DNA from: Siphonodentalium dalli
Taxonomy: Eukaryota > Mollusca > Scaphopoda > Gadilida > Siphonodentaliidae
Reading direction: 5' to 3'
DNA length: 64,000 bases
Assembly: GCA_032622095.1 (NCBI GenBank)
Contig: CP136067.1
Coordinates: forward strand, 126,577,030 to 126,641,029
The notes under the pieces: generated by a model
Databases searched by the model: none
The model's input: the letters and a program-made list of their open reading frames with translations, nothing else
Told to the model about the DNA's origin: nothing
Shown: one piece after another, positions 25,104 to 34,756 of the stretch
How the letters are laid out: each line of letters begins with the position of its first letter
Position numbering within the stretch: position 1 is the stretch's first letter
Translations under genes and position numbers: made by a program

Positions 25104-25741
25104 CAGGGCAATATATGGCTAGCATAACAAAATGACACAATATCAGACCTGCTTTAAATTTTGTCGAGTTAAATATTGTTACAACAATTGTTCTGTGTTG
25201 CGATATAACCGTATTCTACATAAGTAGTATCAAATTCGTCACACTAGTAGGAAATGCTCTCTGAGTCTATACATATAACAGAGGCAGACTGATTCCTGGT
25301 ATTGTAGTTGAAGTGGGCATAAGGCTAAATTAGGCATCAAGAGGATGTGGTTAAGACATGGTGTGGTTATAAACATAATGTCGATCCCCAAAAATACACA
25401 ATCAAATCGGACGGGTATATTGATTATCATTTCAATGAATACATTGCGTCCTCTTCACTGCTAGATACGGCATACCGTGTGGATTATTTGGGTGCATAAT
25501 TATATAAAGGATACAGTGTATTTTCTGCTATAAGAACGGAAGCGCCAGTCCGAAATAGAGCCATACGTAGGACGGACTGATTGATTCGCAGTCCAACTAC
25601 TCTGGTCAAGTTGTCCTGACAATATGCTATTGAACACCTTTTCTACAGAGATCTACTACTGATAAGAATACGAATAGGCATCTACGTCACTCGAATGTCT
25701 GTTCTTTCTAAAATGTGTCGTTTTGCCATATCCGTAGTTAC
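25104..25741 (-). repeat. Dispersed repeat, copy 2 of an inverted pair
   Basis: Reverse-complement partner of 2567-3186, about 22 kb away. Both ends are sharp: TCAGGGCAATATAT at 25104 and CGTTTTGCCATATCCGTAG at 25741. The copies differ enough to be old. Confidence 0.85.
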
Positions 25742-25977
25742 AATTACGGTTTCGAGAAGCCAGTCATAGCGACGTGAGCTTTACATGCATCCATCGAGCC
25801 CATCACTGACTTTACATTGACCTGGCAACACACAATCCAGTTCAAAATAATCACGAAACACAGACCCACATCACTTAGCTGCGAGTGGCAAGCAACATGG
25901 GTGATAGTATTTTTAACACAAACAGACGTAAATTCTGCGAAAATTTCTTAGAGCGTCCGAAAAAGTTACGACTTCTA

Positions 25978-26223
25978 TTAATTTGTATAAGTATAGTACA
26001 CTGTAATAAATATCCGTATAATTTTACGGCAGAAAGTACCGGCAATTATGGGACCAACATAATCTGCAGTAATCTTGACTGATTGAATCATGTCCATGCA
26101 GGCATGTAAATCGTTTTGCAATCCCGATATTTGTTGGCCCTGTGTATTCAACTGGCCGTGCATGGACGCCATGTCCTGAATAAATTTATTTTCTAGAACA
26201 TCTGTCTTCGAAAGCGTTTTCAT
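25978..26223 (-). CDS. Coding-like segment with heptads, unrecognised
   Basis: From ATG at 26223 the frame reads MKTLSKTDVLENKF, DMASMHGQLNTQGQQ and LQNDLHACMDMIQSVK, with a heptad-like hydrophobic pattern and higher GC than its surroundings. The frame loses its coding look after IIAGTF (about 26035), where CC|GTAAAA could be a donor. It may be an exon, or a gag/ORF1 relic of a retroelement. No neighbour supports either. Confidence 0.25.
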   Translation of the reverse strand: MKTLSKTDVLENKFIQDMASMHGQLNTQGQQISGLQNDLHACMDMIQSVKITADYVGPIIAGTFCRKIIRIFITVYYTYTN

Positions 26224-26807
26224 TCTTTGTCTGTGAGAAGCCACTTTATTGTGAATGTTATCATCCGATAGATATTTATCACGTGGATTCTCCTACCACG
26301 GAAGTTGACACCGTAATTCGGAAGTTTTCATTACGCATCCGCAAAACGAAACACAACTTCCGTTTATAGAGTTGGCGATTTAAAGTTACACGCTGGAATG
26401 GAATACTAATGGTATCTGGTTTGAATAAGTGTTACGACATAAAACCCTGTTTTCCAACAAAATATAATATTGACAAATTCTCATCATCAGTGATGAATGC
26501 AAGACCACCCTCTTGGGATGGTTCACCAGATAGGGACGTGGGCTGGCTATGCATGTGTATTACCCCCACCAACTGCAGTCAAACCTGACTCAACAATTAG
26601 TTGGAAACTTTGTACCAAAAATAGGTTGAAATTGTGGTCATAGATTTTCCAACAATTTATTAGTAACATATTTTAGAACATTTGTATATATTCCTTTCAT
26701 TTGCAAAGCTTTGGACTGAAATGGCCATCAGTTGGCAATTTTCCAACATTAGGGTGGGTATCAGGTTGGAAATATTGGGCCGAATCATCCTTTTCACCCC
26801 TTACATG

Positions 26808-27041
26808 GCTAGTGGCACATTGGCCTGTAACGCGCCTTGCTGTCCCCCCCCCCTTTTACGCCGCCCATATACGCCGCTTCTATATACGCGCCTGCTTCAC
26901 GTTAATGGTAGTATTATATATACTATTTATATTATACTACCATTAACGTGAAGCAGGCGCGTATATAGTAGCGGAATATATGGGCTGCACAAAAGGGGCC
27001 GGACAGCGGAGCGCATTACAGGCCCCTGTGCTAGTGGTAAT
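26808..27041. mobile_element. Foldback MITE
   Basis: Near-complete palindrome centred about 26922. The arms read TAGTGGCACA, GCCTGTAA.GCGC, a C-run then TTTT, GCCCATATA, GCGCCTGCTTCACGTTAATGG on the left, with the reverse complement on the right. The arms differ at several bases. No coding capacity. It is a typical long-TIR MITE. Confidence 0.8.
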
Positions 27042-27535
27042 AAGACTGGTCCTTTAAGAATATGCTACCATTTCGTAGTCGTTAGGGAACAGATGGGGAA
27101 AATAAAGCCGCGTGGGGTGCAAATTGAATTAAGCTTGTTCTGCGTGGTTAAAAAGTGGGGGTGAAGTTGGAAATTCGAAGGTGGAGACTCTCCCCGTCAG
27201 ACCATCTAGTCATGTCCCAAGTGTCAAATATCCCAGACTCAACAACGGGTGCCACTCGCTTAGTTTTTGCTATGGGTATACATTGTATTTTTCCTATCCA
27301 AGAATGCATCACACCGGCAACAAAATATGGACCATACATGTACTCTAAATAAAAATGATTCCGTGGCGATCACACTGTAACATCGTGTAGCCAAGTAAGG
27401 TGATAATTGTGTTATAGAAATGATACGGACGACCGGAAAGCGCAACATCAAAATACACAGGGCAAGGCTTATCGATCCAAACAATGGAGTGTGTTTTCTT
27501 TGTGTATTTCTTTCATAAACCCATGGTTGTATATT

Positions 27536-27750
27536 AAATAATGCCCCAAGTAATCAACTCCATAACCACAGCAAAATTATGGGTAACTTTTCATGATTTA
27601 GTTGGAAATATGTCTTGCTGCCATTCATCGGAAAGCTTTCGGGGACAGCTTTCCGATGAATGGCAACAAGCCATATTTCCGAATAAATCCTGAAAAGTTA
27701 CCCATAATTATGTTGTGGTTATGGAGTCCATTACTTAGGGCATTACTGTA
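27536..27750. mobile_element. MITE sharing a half with the palindromic element
   Basis: Inverted arms run from TAATGCCCCAAGTAAT on the left to ATTACTTAGGGCATTA on the right, with CTCCATAACCACA and its complement inside. The centre is GCCATTCATCGGAAAGCT, a short spacer, then AGCTTTCCGATGAATGGC. The motif CCATTCATCGGAAAGCT next to an AAATATGGCTTGTT / GGATTTAGTC-like stretch also occurs four times in the 5.7 kb palindrome (about 30400-30465, 32345-32400, 32575-32640, 34275-34345). The large element has therefore incorporated this MITE family, or the MITE derives from it. Confidence 0.8.
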
Positions 27751-27797
27751 AACAGACTCAGAGCATCACACCTCTAATGTCTACAATTGTCTCAATG

Positions 27798-27905
27798 TAT
27801 TATAACCCTTCCATGACAGGAGCTTCCTGATATTTTACAAAATAAACCTGTGCCAATACATTCTCTTATATATCCGAATGCGAGTCTGTCATAGGGAGCA
27901 ATGAC
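27798..27905. mobile_element. MITE-like repeat, GCGAGGCTCC family, copy 2
   Basis: CCCTTCCATGACAGGAGCTTCCTGA, TGTGCCAATACATTCTCTTATATAT and GCGAGTCTGTCATAGGGAGC match the copies at 6795 and 53785. Confidence 0.6.
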
Positions 27906-28519
27906 AGACATTTTTTGTAGTAGATATGTGAATTCAGTTTCAGGAATTAAATACATGAATTCATTTGCAGTATGGTATTCAATGCAGTGTTGTGGATGAT
28001 CTGAACTGTGTACACGAAACAGTTTTAATCGTGTCTTTACCGTGCTGCTCAGAGCTTGTCACACAAGTTGCATGTCCACTACGTTATCCTGATTTTGCAC
28101 ATAAAACCATGAAACTTTCTAATCTTTTAAATTGAATCTATGAATACATTGGTGTGTTCCGTATTGGTATAAGTATCCACAATAAAAGATTCCTGCCCCT
28201 TATGGTATATTTCTAGTAATTTTAAACAAATTTGTAGAATTTCAATGAGTATGTGGAGGATAAGTGTCTTTAACGCTATCATGTTGTCTTTACCGTGACA
28301 AACATGCATAATGACTGGCATAACAGTAAAGTCAATAAAAGTTAATATTAGGTGTTAATTGTTAGCAAGTCTGGATTTAATGTGTCCGATATTTGCAGAG
28401 TGATGTCCCAAGAGCGTGAATATAGTGTCGTTGTCCGGTACAGCGGGAATTTATCTTCTGCAAATTAGGGGATATAGAAACTGAACAGAAATGAAAAAGT
28501 AACAAAAAAACCCATTTAG

Positions 28520-29427
28520 TCGGTCAGCTACTCACACCCCCTATGGACCCCATGACTCCTCCGGACCGATTTGTTATGAACCAGGATACACCCAGAGTAG
28601 AATTCCGGATGTTAACAAGAAATCGACCTGGCCAGCATATGACGTAATCCAAGATGGCGCACATGAGGGTCGGAAAATTTCGCGATTTTACCACATGTCT
28701 ATGTATATGACTATTGTGGAAAAAAATAATTGAGATATGACATTACAATAAATTGTATTTTGTTCCTTACATATTTATCTGTTAACTGATATCAAACGTA
28801 TAAATTAAAATACAAGATGGCCGCCAGAATATAGCCCAGAATTTGATAATTTTTGTTCAGAAAAAAACACAAAACCAATCATAATATGACACAAATATTT
28901 GAACATTATGACGTTTATATGACCGCCAGTAATTCTTCAATATCATCTTGCAAAAAAATCTGCAATCCACAACTCAGAGAGAAAACAAAATGGCCGCCAG
29001 TGCGATCATCCGCAACAGTCGGTAAATTTCGCGATATTACCCTATGTTTATGTATATGACGATTGTGGAAAAACCAATTGAGTTATGACATTGCAATGAA
29101 TTGCAATTGGTTCCTTTTATATTTCTACGTTAACTGATGTCAAATTTGTAAATCAAAATCCAAGATGGCCGCCATAATATGGCTCAGAATTTGAGAAATT
29201 CAATTTGTTTAAAAAAAAAATTTCAGAAAAAAACACAAAATCAATCATAATATGTCACAAATATTTGAACATCATGACGTTTATGTGACCGCAACTAATC
29301 CTTCAGTATCATCTTATAAAAAAATCTGCAATCGACAACTTAGGGAGAAACAAAATGACGGCCAGTGCGATCATCCGCAACAGTCTGCACATTTCGCGAT
29401 ATTGACCTATGTCTATTTATATGAGGA
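28520..29427 (+). repeat. Outer inverted repeat, left copy, about 350 bp units
   Basis: Begins near TTTAGTCGGTCAGCTA and contains alternating phrases: AAGATGGC.GCCA.AATAT, TTTCGCGATATTACC, TATATGAC.ATTGTGG and ACAAAATGGCCGCCAGTGCG. These repeat with a period of about 350 bp (for example 28813 and 29161, 28988 and 29353). The reverse complement of the whole block lies at 37634-38440. No convincing coding frame. Several AAGATGGC-type sites resemble YY1 sites. Confidence 0.8.
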
Positions 29428-29460
29428 ATCAGGCGCCAGGGCCATTGAAAATAAATCATG

Positions 29461-29610
29461 TCACGAATGTGTGGCAATTTGTATGTACACGCTACAACAA
29501 GTAGCGCCAACCTCAACATTATTCATCATGAACAGACGCCACGAGTTGGCTATGGTAAACAAGACGGGCACCAACTCGTATTTATTAATCCTGATATCAT
29601 TGGATTCAAC
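29461..29610 (-). pseudogene. 3' part of ORF split by the palindromic element
   Basis: The minus-strand frame from the insertion site down to TGA (29461-29463) is the in-frame continuation of the ORF whose 5' part is at 35334-35609, once the 5.72 kb element and one TTCAAC copy are removed. It adds about 48 codons, including YELVPVLFTIANSWRLF. Product unrecognised. Confidence 0.5.
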
Positions 29611-29965
29611 TGATGATAAGGCCCCCGTTTGGCCTCAAATCAGGAACGATAACTCTATCCGACTTTTACTCCGCAGTACTCCCGTTGGAGTTTGACATAT
29701 ATTCTCCGCCCACGCGTCGGTCTACTTGTACCGGTTGGACATGTCCGGACATGACCCGCTGGTTATATCCAGACTTTTCCATATGAATGGTATAGTATCT
29801 ACATGTATATCACGTGATGATCTCGGTGGGGTAGCTTCAGTCTTTAATTTTAAAGGGACACTAGGCTCTCACTGGGGATGATTATTAAAGTGACACTCAC
29901 TATGGATGAATGTTAAAGTAACGCATGGCGCACACTGTGGGATAATGTTAAAGTGACACTCGCAT

Positions 29966-30155
29966 TGAAAAGTTCAAAAAGTTAAAAAAGTTCAAAAAGT
30001 TCAAAAATTTCAAAAATTTCAAAAAGTTCAAAAATTTCAAAAACTTACAAAAGTTCAAAAATTTCGAAAAACTTCAAAAACTTAAAAAAAATTCAAAAAC
30101 TTAAAAAACTTCACAAATTTCACAAATTTCAAAAAACTTCAAAAATTAAACAAAA
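29966..30155. repeat. AAGTTCAAAA-type short repeat, left arm
   Basis: Irregular tandem of GTTCAAAAA, TTTCAAAAA and CTTCAAAAA steps, 10-11 bp period. The mirror copy in the right arm is 34757-34977. Long Lys/Ser-rich frames here are composition artefacts. Confidence 0.8.
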
Positions 30156-30254
30156 TTCAGGATTTAGTCATAAATGTGACCCGCTATATCAAATCCAGTC
30201 GGAAGTCGGGATTTTTTTTATCCTGTGCCAATGCATTCTCTTATATATGCGAGT

Positions 30255-30400
30255 CAACCAGCCGCCGCCGGCGGCGGTGGCGGCGGCGGCGGCCGTAATG
30301 CGCATGTCAACGCCGCGCCGCCGCCGCCGCCGGCGGCGGCGGCAACTACATAATCCTATGGCATGCAAAGAAATTGGCGGCGGCGCTGCCGCCGGCGGTT
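30255..30400. repeat. GGC-repeat cassette (one of several in the element)
   Basis: A (GGC)n run, then GGCCGTAATGCGCATGTCAACGCC, then (GCC)n/(GGC)n. The same cassette recurs at about 31449-31610, 32249-32345, 32630-32698 and 34345-34480, with a remnant at 34725-34740. The right arm lacks the cassette expected near 33280, keeping only GCGGGCGGCTGG. The cassettes sit at the edges of blocks that moved or were lost, so they look like recombination points. Reading frames across them are artefacts. Confidence 0.75.
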
Positions 30401-30588
30401 CAGGATTTAGTCAAAAATATGGCTTGTTTCCATTCATCGGAAAGCTATGGGGGTACGGTGGTGAGCGCCACTGAAAAAAGCAAGGGAGCGAGGGAAAAAA
30501 GAGAAAAATAACATGACAAGTAGTACATAGTACAATTTATTATATTAACTATTCACAGTCACTTTCGTCCGAATTGTCATCACAGGAA

Positions 30589-31173
30589 TCAACCTTTTTT
30601 TATTTTTAATGAAGAATCACCATAACTCCATACTATTCCAAATGTCCATACGAGTTCATAATCTAAATCTGAAACAGGTCTAGTGTTTTTTACAATATAA
30701 TCCAAAGACACTTTTTCTTCAAATAACTTTTCAACAGTGAAAATTGTACATGGTTCTCGGAGAATAATGTATCCATATATTCTCGTCACCTCTTCGAATT
30801 TCAAAGTTTTTTCATTGAGAATCCTGTCTTGATATTCAGCAAAGCGAGTAAAATTATTTCCAACTAATTCACGAATTGCGTTTATTTCGTTTTTAGGAAC
30901 ACCATGAAATATCCAATAATCTGAAAACATTTGATCCAATATATCCATTAAGAAATCAGTTTCAAATTCTGATCTCTCAATCAAACATCTCAGTCGACTC
31001 TGTCCCTCAGAGAAATGTCCGTTTAGCAAAGTCTCCATTATAATTCTACTTTCCCTCAAAAACCAAGCTTGCTTAAGTTCTTGTTTGATTTCTTGATCCA
31101 TTTTTGACATTTCGATCAAATTATTATAAATTTTCAAAAGCATCTCTGCTGGTAACACATCAATTCCATCCAT
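30589..31173 (-). pseudogene. Left-arm copy of the 207-codon ORF, frameshifted near C-end
   Basis: Same protein as the right-arm copy from MDGIDVLPAE to SSLKIKK. One extra A in the A-run brings an early TGA after KIKKG, so the acidic tail (DDNSDESDSE) is lost. Mirror poly(A) signal AATAAA at 30536-30541 (minus strand). The near identity of the rest suggests a recent origin of the arms or ongoing gene conversion. Confidence 0.7.
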
Positions 31174-31615
31174 AAGGAATTGTGTTGTATTCACCCACAA
31201 CAAGTCGTTTGGTGTACACAGATCGGAATGTTTTTGTTTGCTCTTCACTAATTACTTCTCGGTTCTTTGTGCGTTTAATTCTGCATGGATAGTTTATGAC
31301 ACGTTGAAAATTTAGCCGGTCGTTAACACATTCAACCATTGAATGAAAATTTATTTGCTGGTATCTGTTGCTGTTCCACACGTGGCGTCACATTTCCTGC
31401 ATACAGTGGAGTCGACATTTGCGTTGTTGCAGGAACATGGATCCACGAGTCGACCAGCCGCCCGCGGCGGCGGCGGCGGCGGCGGCGACGGCGGCGGCGG
31501 CGACGGCGGCGGCGGCTGTAATGCGCATGTCAACGCCGCGCCGCCGGCGGCGGCGGCGGCAACTACATAATCCTATGGCATGCAAAGAAATTGGCGGCGG
31601 CGGTTAAGGATTTAG

Positions 31616-31801
31616 TCAGTGATGATACTGTTGTTGTTGTTGTTGTTGGTGTTGTTGGTGTTGTTGTTGTTGTTGTGGCTGATGATACTGTTGTTGTTGT
31701 TGTTGTTGTTGTTCTGAAGGCGTGTGTTTAACTTTGATATGACGCTTCAAACTATCTTGCCAAGCATAGACACTTAAGCACTCTTCACATTGATACTTCA
31801 T
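31616..31801 (-). CDS. Left-arm C2H2 zinc-finger/poly-Q ORF
   Basis: ATG at 31801. One canonical C2H2 finger (CEEC, 12 residues, H, 4 residues, H) in YQCEECLSVYAWQDSLKRHI is followed by two poly-Q runs. The frame stops at 31616 in the left-arm-specific block. The right-arm version instead continues past one poly-Q into other sequence, so the two copies encode different C-termini. A single finger suggests nucleic-acid or protein binding; target unknown. Confidence 0.6.
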   Translation of the reverse strand: MKYQCEECLSVYAWQDSLKRHIKVKHTPSEQQQQQQQQYHQPQQQQQHQQHQQQQQQQYHH

Positions 31802-31882
31802 TTTCCTATATAATCAGTGAAATCGAGCGTTCTTCTATGCACCTATATTTATATAGAACAGAAACAAGGGAAACGTGGTGGA

Positions 31883-32083
31883 CTAGTTAACTAGTTCAGG
31901 CTGTCGTTCACAACGTCTCTTAGTGTTGTTTGTACTGGATACAAATTTATCACATTGGCTACAATACAACCTACCTATCCAAATGTCAATGCAATTATGA
32001 GTGAATTCAATATGAGAGTATATATATAAGCATTTGTATCGACATCTCGTGAATCTATCGAAATATCTTACTTCTCTTTCCAA
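31883..32083 (-). CDS. Left-arm copy of small Cys-containing ORF
   Basis: Identical in sequence to the right-arm ORF at 32866-33066 (66 codons). See that entry. No ATG opens the frame; the first codon is TTG. Confidence 0.35.
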   Translation of the reverse strand: MEREVRYFDRFTRCRYKCLYIYSHIEFTHNCIDIWIGRLYCSQCDKFVSSTNNTKRRCERQPELVN

Positions 32084-32293
32084 ATTGCGTAATAATTATG
32101 TTGAGGTTCAGTGGGTACGTCCTATATATCCAGCTGAAGGCAGAATGGACAATTGCTTCCTCTGATGTACAGTTAGTTTGAATCAGTAAACATATGCACA
32201 TGATTGTGTCTGTGCAACTTGAAACAATACAATTAAAATCTGGTCGTTTTCGGCGGCGGCCGTAATGCGCATGTCAACGCCGCGCCGCCGGCT

Positions 32294-32337
<44 letters not shown>

Positions 32338-32472
32338 AGCGGTTAAGGATTTAGTCACAAATATGGCTTGTTTCCATTCATCGGAAAACTATGGGGGTAA
32401 GGTGTTTCATTTCTAATTTTAGATGTTAAATGTGCCGACATTGTTCTTTGTTGTTGTAAAAAAATTGGCGCG

Positions 32473-32503
32473 CGTGCGGCCCCCATCACCCCCTCACTGC
32501 CGC
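32473..32503. repeat. Palindrome spacer
   Basis: 31 bp GC-rich unpaired centre (CGTGCGGCCCCCATCACCCC and on) between GGCGCG and CGCGCC. It would be the loop of a hairpin with a stem of almost 2.9 kb. Confidence 0.85.
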
Positions 32504-32865
32504 CGCGCCAATTTTTTTACAAAAACAAAGAACAATGTCGGCACATTTAACATCTAAAATTAGAAATGAAACACCTTACCCCCATAGTTTTCCGATGAAT
32601 GGAAACAAGCCATATTTGTGACTAAATCCTTAACCGCCGCCGCCGCCGCCGCCGCCGCCGGCGGCGCGGCGTTGACATGCGCATTACGGCCGCCGCCGAA
32701 AACGACCAGATTTTAATTGTATTGTTTCATGTTGTACAGACACAATCATGTGCATATGTTTACTGATTCAAACTAACTGTACATCAGAGGAAGCAATTGT
32801 CCATTCTGCCTTCAGCTGGATATATAGGACGTACCCACTGAACCTCAACATAATTATTACGCAAT

Positions 32866-33066
32866 TTGGAAAGAGAAGTAAGATATTTCGATAGATTCAC
32901 GAGATGTCGATACAAATGCTTATATATATACTCTCATATTGAATTCACTCATAATTGCATTGACATTTGGATAGGTAGGTTGTATTGTAGCCAATGTGAT
33001 AAATTTGTATCCAGTACAAACAACACTAAGAGACGTTGTGAACGACAGCCTGAACTAGTTAACTAG
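32866..33066 (+). CDS. Small Cys-containing ORF, right arm
   Basis: 66-codon open frame opening with TTG, not ATG. It includes IWIGRLYCSQCDKFVSS and KRRCERQPELVN. CxxC and a later Cys suggest a degenerate zinc-binding fold, but spacing does not match a standard finger. It is identical in both arms. It could be the N-terminal half of a longer gene with the zinc-finger ORF 80 bp downstream, or non-coding. Confidence 0.35.
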   Translation: MEREVRYFDRFTRCRYKCLYIYSHIEFTHNCIDIWIGRLYCSQCDKFVSSTNNTKRRCERQPELVN

Positions 33067-33093
33067 TCCACCACGTTTCCCTTGTTTCTGTTC

Positions 33094-33103
33094 TATATAA
33101 ATA
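33094..33103 (+). promoter_or_regulatory. TATA box before zinc-finger ORF
   Basis: TATATAAATA lies 45 bp upstream of the ATG at 33148, a spacing that leaves a short 5' leader. The mirror TATA box is in the left arm at about 31846-31855. This supports the zinc-finger ORF as a real transcription unit. Confidence 0.5.
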
Positions 33104-33147
33104 TAGGTGCATAGACGAACGCTCGATTTCACTGATTATATAGGAAA

Positions 33148-33414
33148 ATGAAGTATCAATGTGAAGAGTGCTTAAGTGTCTATGCTTGGCAAGATAGTTT
33201 GAAGCGTCATATCAAAGTTAAACACACGCATTCAGAACAACAACAACAACAACAACAACAGTATCATCAGCCACAACAACGCGGGCGGCTGGTCGACTCG
33301 TGGATCCATGTTTTTGCAACAACGCAAATGTCGACTCCACTGTATGCAGGAAATGTGACGCCACGTGTGGAACAGCAACAGATACCAGCAAATAAATTTT
33401 CATTCAATGGTTGA
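33148..33414 (+). CDS. C2H2 zinc-finger/poly-Q ORF, right arm
   Basis: 88 codons from ATG. The N-terminal C2H2 finger (residues 4-29: CEEC, 12 residues, H, 4, H) is followed by a poly-Q stretch and YHQPQQ. The frame then runs through a GGC-cassette remnant into TPLYAGNVTPRVEQQQIP, a segment also encoded by the minus-strand gene at 22.3 kb, and ends NKFSFNG. The last part therefore looks like a captured piece of another gene. TATA box 45 bp upstream. Function unknown; a DNA-binding regulator of the element is a guess. Confidence 0.6.
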   Translation: MKYQCEECLSVYAWQDSLKRHIKVKHTHSEQQQQQQQQYHQPQQRGRLVDSWIHVFATTQMSTPLYAGNVTPRVEQQQIPANKFSFNG

Positions 33415-33586
33415 ATGTGTTAACGACCGGCTAAATTTTCAACGTGTCATAAACTATCCATGCAGAATTAAACGCACAAAGAACCGAGAAGTAATTAGTG
33501 AAGAGCAAACAAAAACATTCCGATCTGTGTACACCAAACGACTTGTTGTGGGTGAATACAACACAATTCCTTATGGATGGAATTGA
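33407..33586 (+). CDS. Short basic ORF overlapping the long ORF
   Basis: ATG at 33407 (MVECVNDRLNFQRV, then YPCRIKRTKNREV) to TGA at 33584-33586, overlapping the start of the 207-codon ORF by about 14 bp in another phase. It could be a separate small protein, or the 5' part of the long ORF joined by a frameshift. The same arrangement exists in the left arm (31160-31339). Confidence 0.35.
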   Translation: MVECVNDRLNFQRVINYPCRIKRTKNREVISEEQTKTFRSVYTKRLVVGEYNTIPYGWN

Positions 33587-34196
33587 TGTGTTACCAGCAG
33601 AGATGCTTTTGAAAATTTATAATAATTTGATCGAAATGTCAAAAATGGATCAAGAAATCAAACAAGAACTTAAGCAAGCTTGGTTTTTGAGGGAAAGTAG
33701 AATTATAATGGAGACTTTGCTAAACGGACATTTCTCTGAGGGACAGAGTCGACTGAGATGTTTGATTGAGAGATCAGAATTTGAAACTGATTTCTTAATG
33801 GATATATTGGATCAAATGTTTTCAGATTATTGGATATTTCATGGTGTTCCTAAAAACGAAATAAACGCAATTCGTGAATTAGTTGGAAATAATTTTACTC
33901 GCTTTGCTGAATATCAAGACAGGATTCTCAATGAAAAAACTTTGAAATTCGAAGAGGTGACGAGAATATATGGATACATTATTCTCCGAGAACCATGTAC
34001 AATTTTCACTGTTGAAAAGTTATTTGAAGAAAAAGTGTCTTTGGATTATATTGTAAAAAACACTAGACCTGTTTCAGATTTAGATTATGAACTCGTATGG
34101 ACATTTGGAATAGTATGGAGTTATGGTGATTCTTCATTAAAAATAAAAAAGGTTGATTCCTGTGATGACAATTCGGACGAAAGTGACAGTGAATAG
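33573..34196 (+). CDS. 207-codon ORF with weak F-box-like start, right arm
   Basis: The first in-frame ATG is at 33573 (MDGIDVLPAEMLLKIYNNLI); the open frame extends upstream without ATG to 33498. LPAEMLLKIYNNL resembles the start of an F-box (LPxExLxxIxxxL), but the Trp-containing second half is not obvious. The body is mixed charged/helical (ELKQAWFLRESR, LDQMFSDYWIFHG, VTRIYGYIILREP). The tail is strongly acidic (DSCDDNSDESDSE). AATAAA is 8 bp after the stop. It is preserved in both arms, which argues for coding. No confident family. If it is an F-box protein it would recruit a ubiquitin ligase; this is unproven. Confidence 0.6.
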   Translation: MDGIDVLPAEMLLKIYNNLIEMSKMDQEIKQELKQAWFLRESRIIMETLLNGHFSEGQSRLRCLIERSEFETDFLMDILDQMFSDYWIFHGVPKNEINAIRELVGNNFTRFAEYQDRILNEKTLKFEEVTRIYGYIILREPCTIFTVEKLFEEKVSLDYIVKNTRPVSDLDYELVWTFGIVWSYGDSSLKIKKVDSCDDNSDESDSE

Positions 34197-34203
34197 TTAA
34201 TAT

Positions 34204-34209
34204 AATAAA
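34204..34209 (+). terminator. Polyadenylation signal of the 207-codon ORF
   Basis: AATAAA 7 bp after the TAG at 34194-34196. The mirrored signal is in the left arm at 30536-30541. This element's ORFs use poly(A) signals, unlike the gene pair at 21.2-22.4 kb, which uses histone-type ends. Confidence 0.5.
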
Positions 34210-34756
34210 TTGTACTATGTACTACTTGTCATGTTATTTTTCTCTTTTTTCCCTCGCTCACTTGCTTTTTTCAGTGGCGCTCACCACCGTACCCCCATAG
34301 CTTTCCGATGAATGGAAACAAGCCATATTTTTGACTAAATCCTGAACCGCCGGCGGCAGCGCCGCCGCCAATTTCTTTGCATGCCATAGGATTATGTAGT
34401 TGCCGCCGCCGGCGGCGGCGGCGGCGCGGCGTTGACATGCGCATTACGGCCGCCGCCGCCGCCGCCGCCGGCGGCGGCTGGTTGACTCGCATATATAAGA
34501 GAATGCATTGGCACAGGATAAAAAAAATCCCGACTTCCGACTGGATTTGATATAGCGGGTCACATTTATGACTAAATCCTGAATTTTGTCATATCAAAGT
34601 TAAACACACGCATTCAGAACAACAACAACAACAACAACAACAGTATCATCAGCCACAACAACAACAACAACACCAACAACACCAACAACAACAACAACAA
34701 CAGTATCATCACTGACTAAATCCTTAACCGCCGCCGCCAATTTCTTTGCAGTTTGC

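Larger units (their letters stand above)
29611..32472 (-). repeat. Palindrome left arm
   Basis: Reverse complement of the right arm. It differs in three ways: a left-only block of about 210 bp (about 31460-31672) with a GGC cassette and (TTG)n; one extra A in an A-run (about 30595-30601) that frameshifts the long ORF; and a missing block of about 170 bp that the right arm has near 34591-34765. Confidence 0.9.

Noticed and set aside
29252-29695. 147-codon plus-strand frame crossing into the palindrome
   Set aside because: It runs through the outer repeat, the split ORF's opposite strand and the element end, so it cannot be an ancestral gene.
30247-31607. Arg-rich and Gly-rich frames over GGC repeats
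   Set aside because: Simple-sequence artefacts present in several phases and on both strands.
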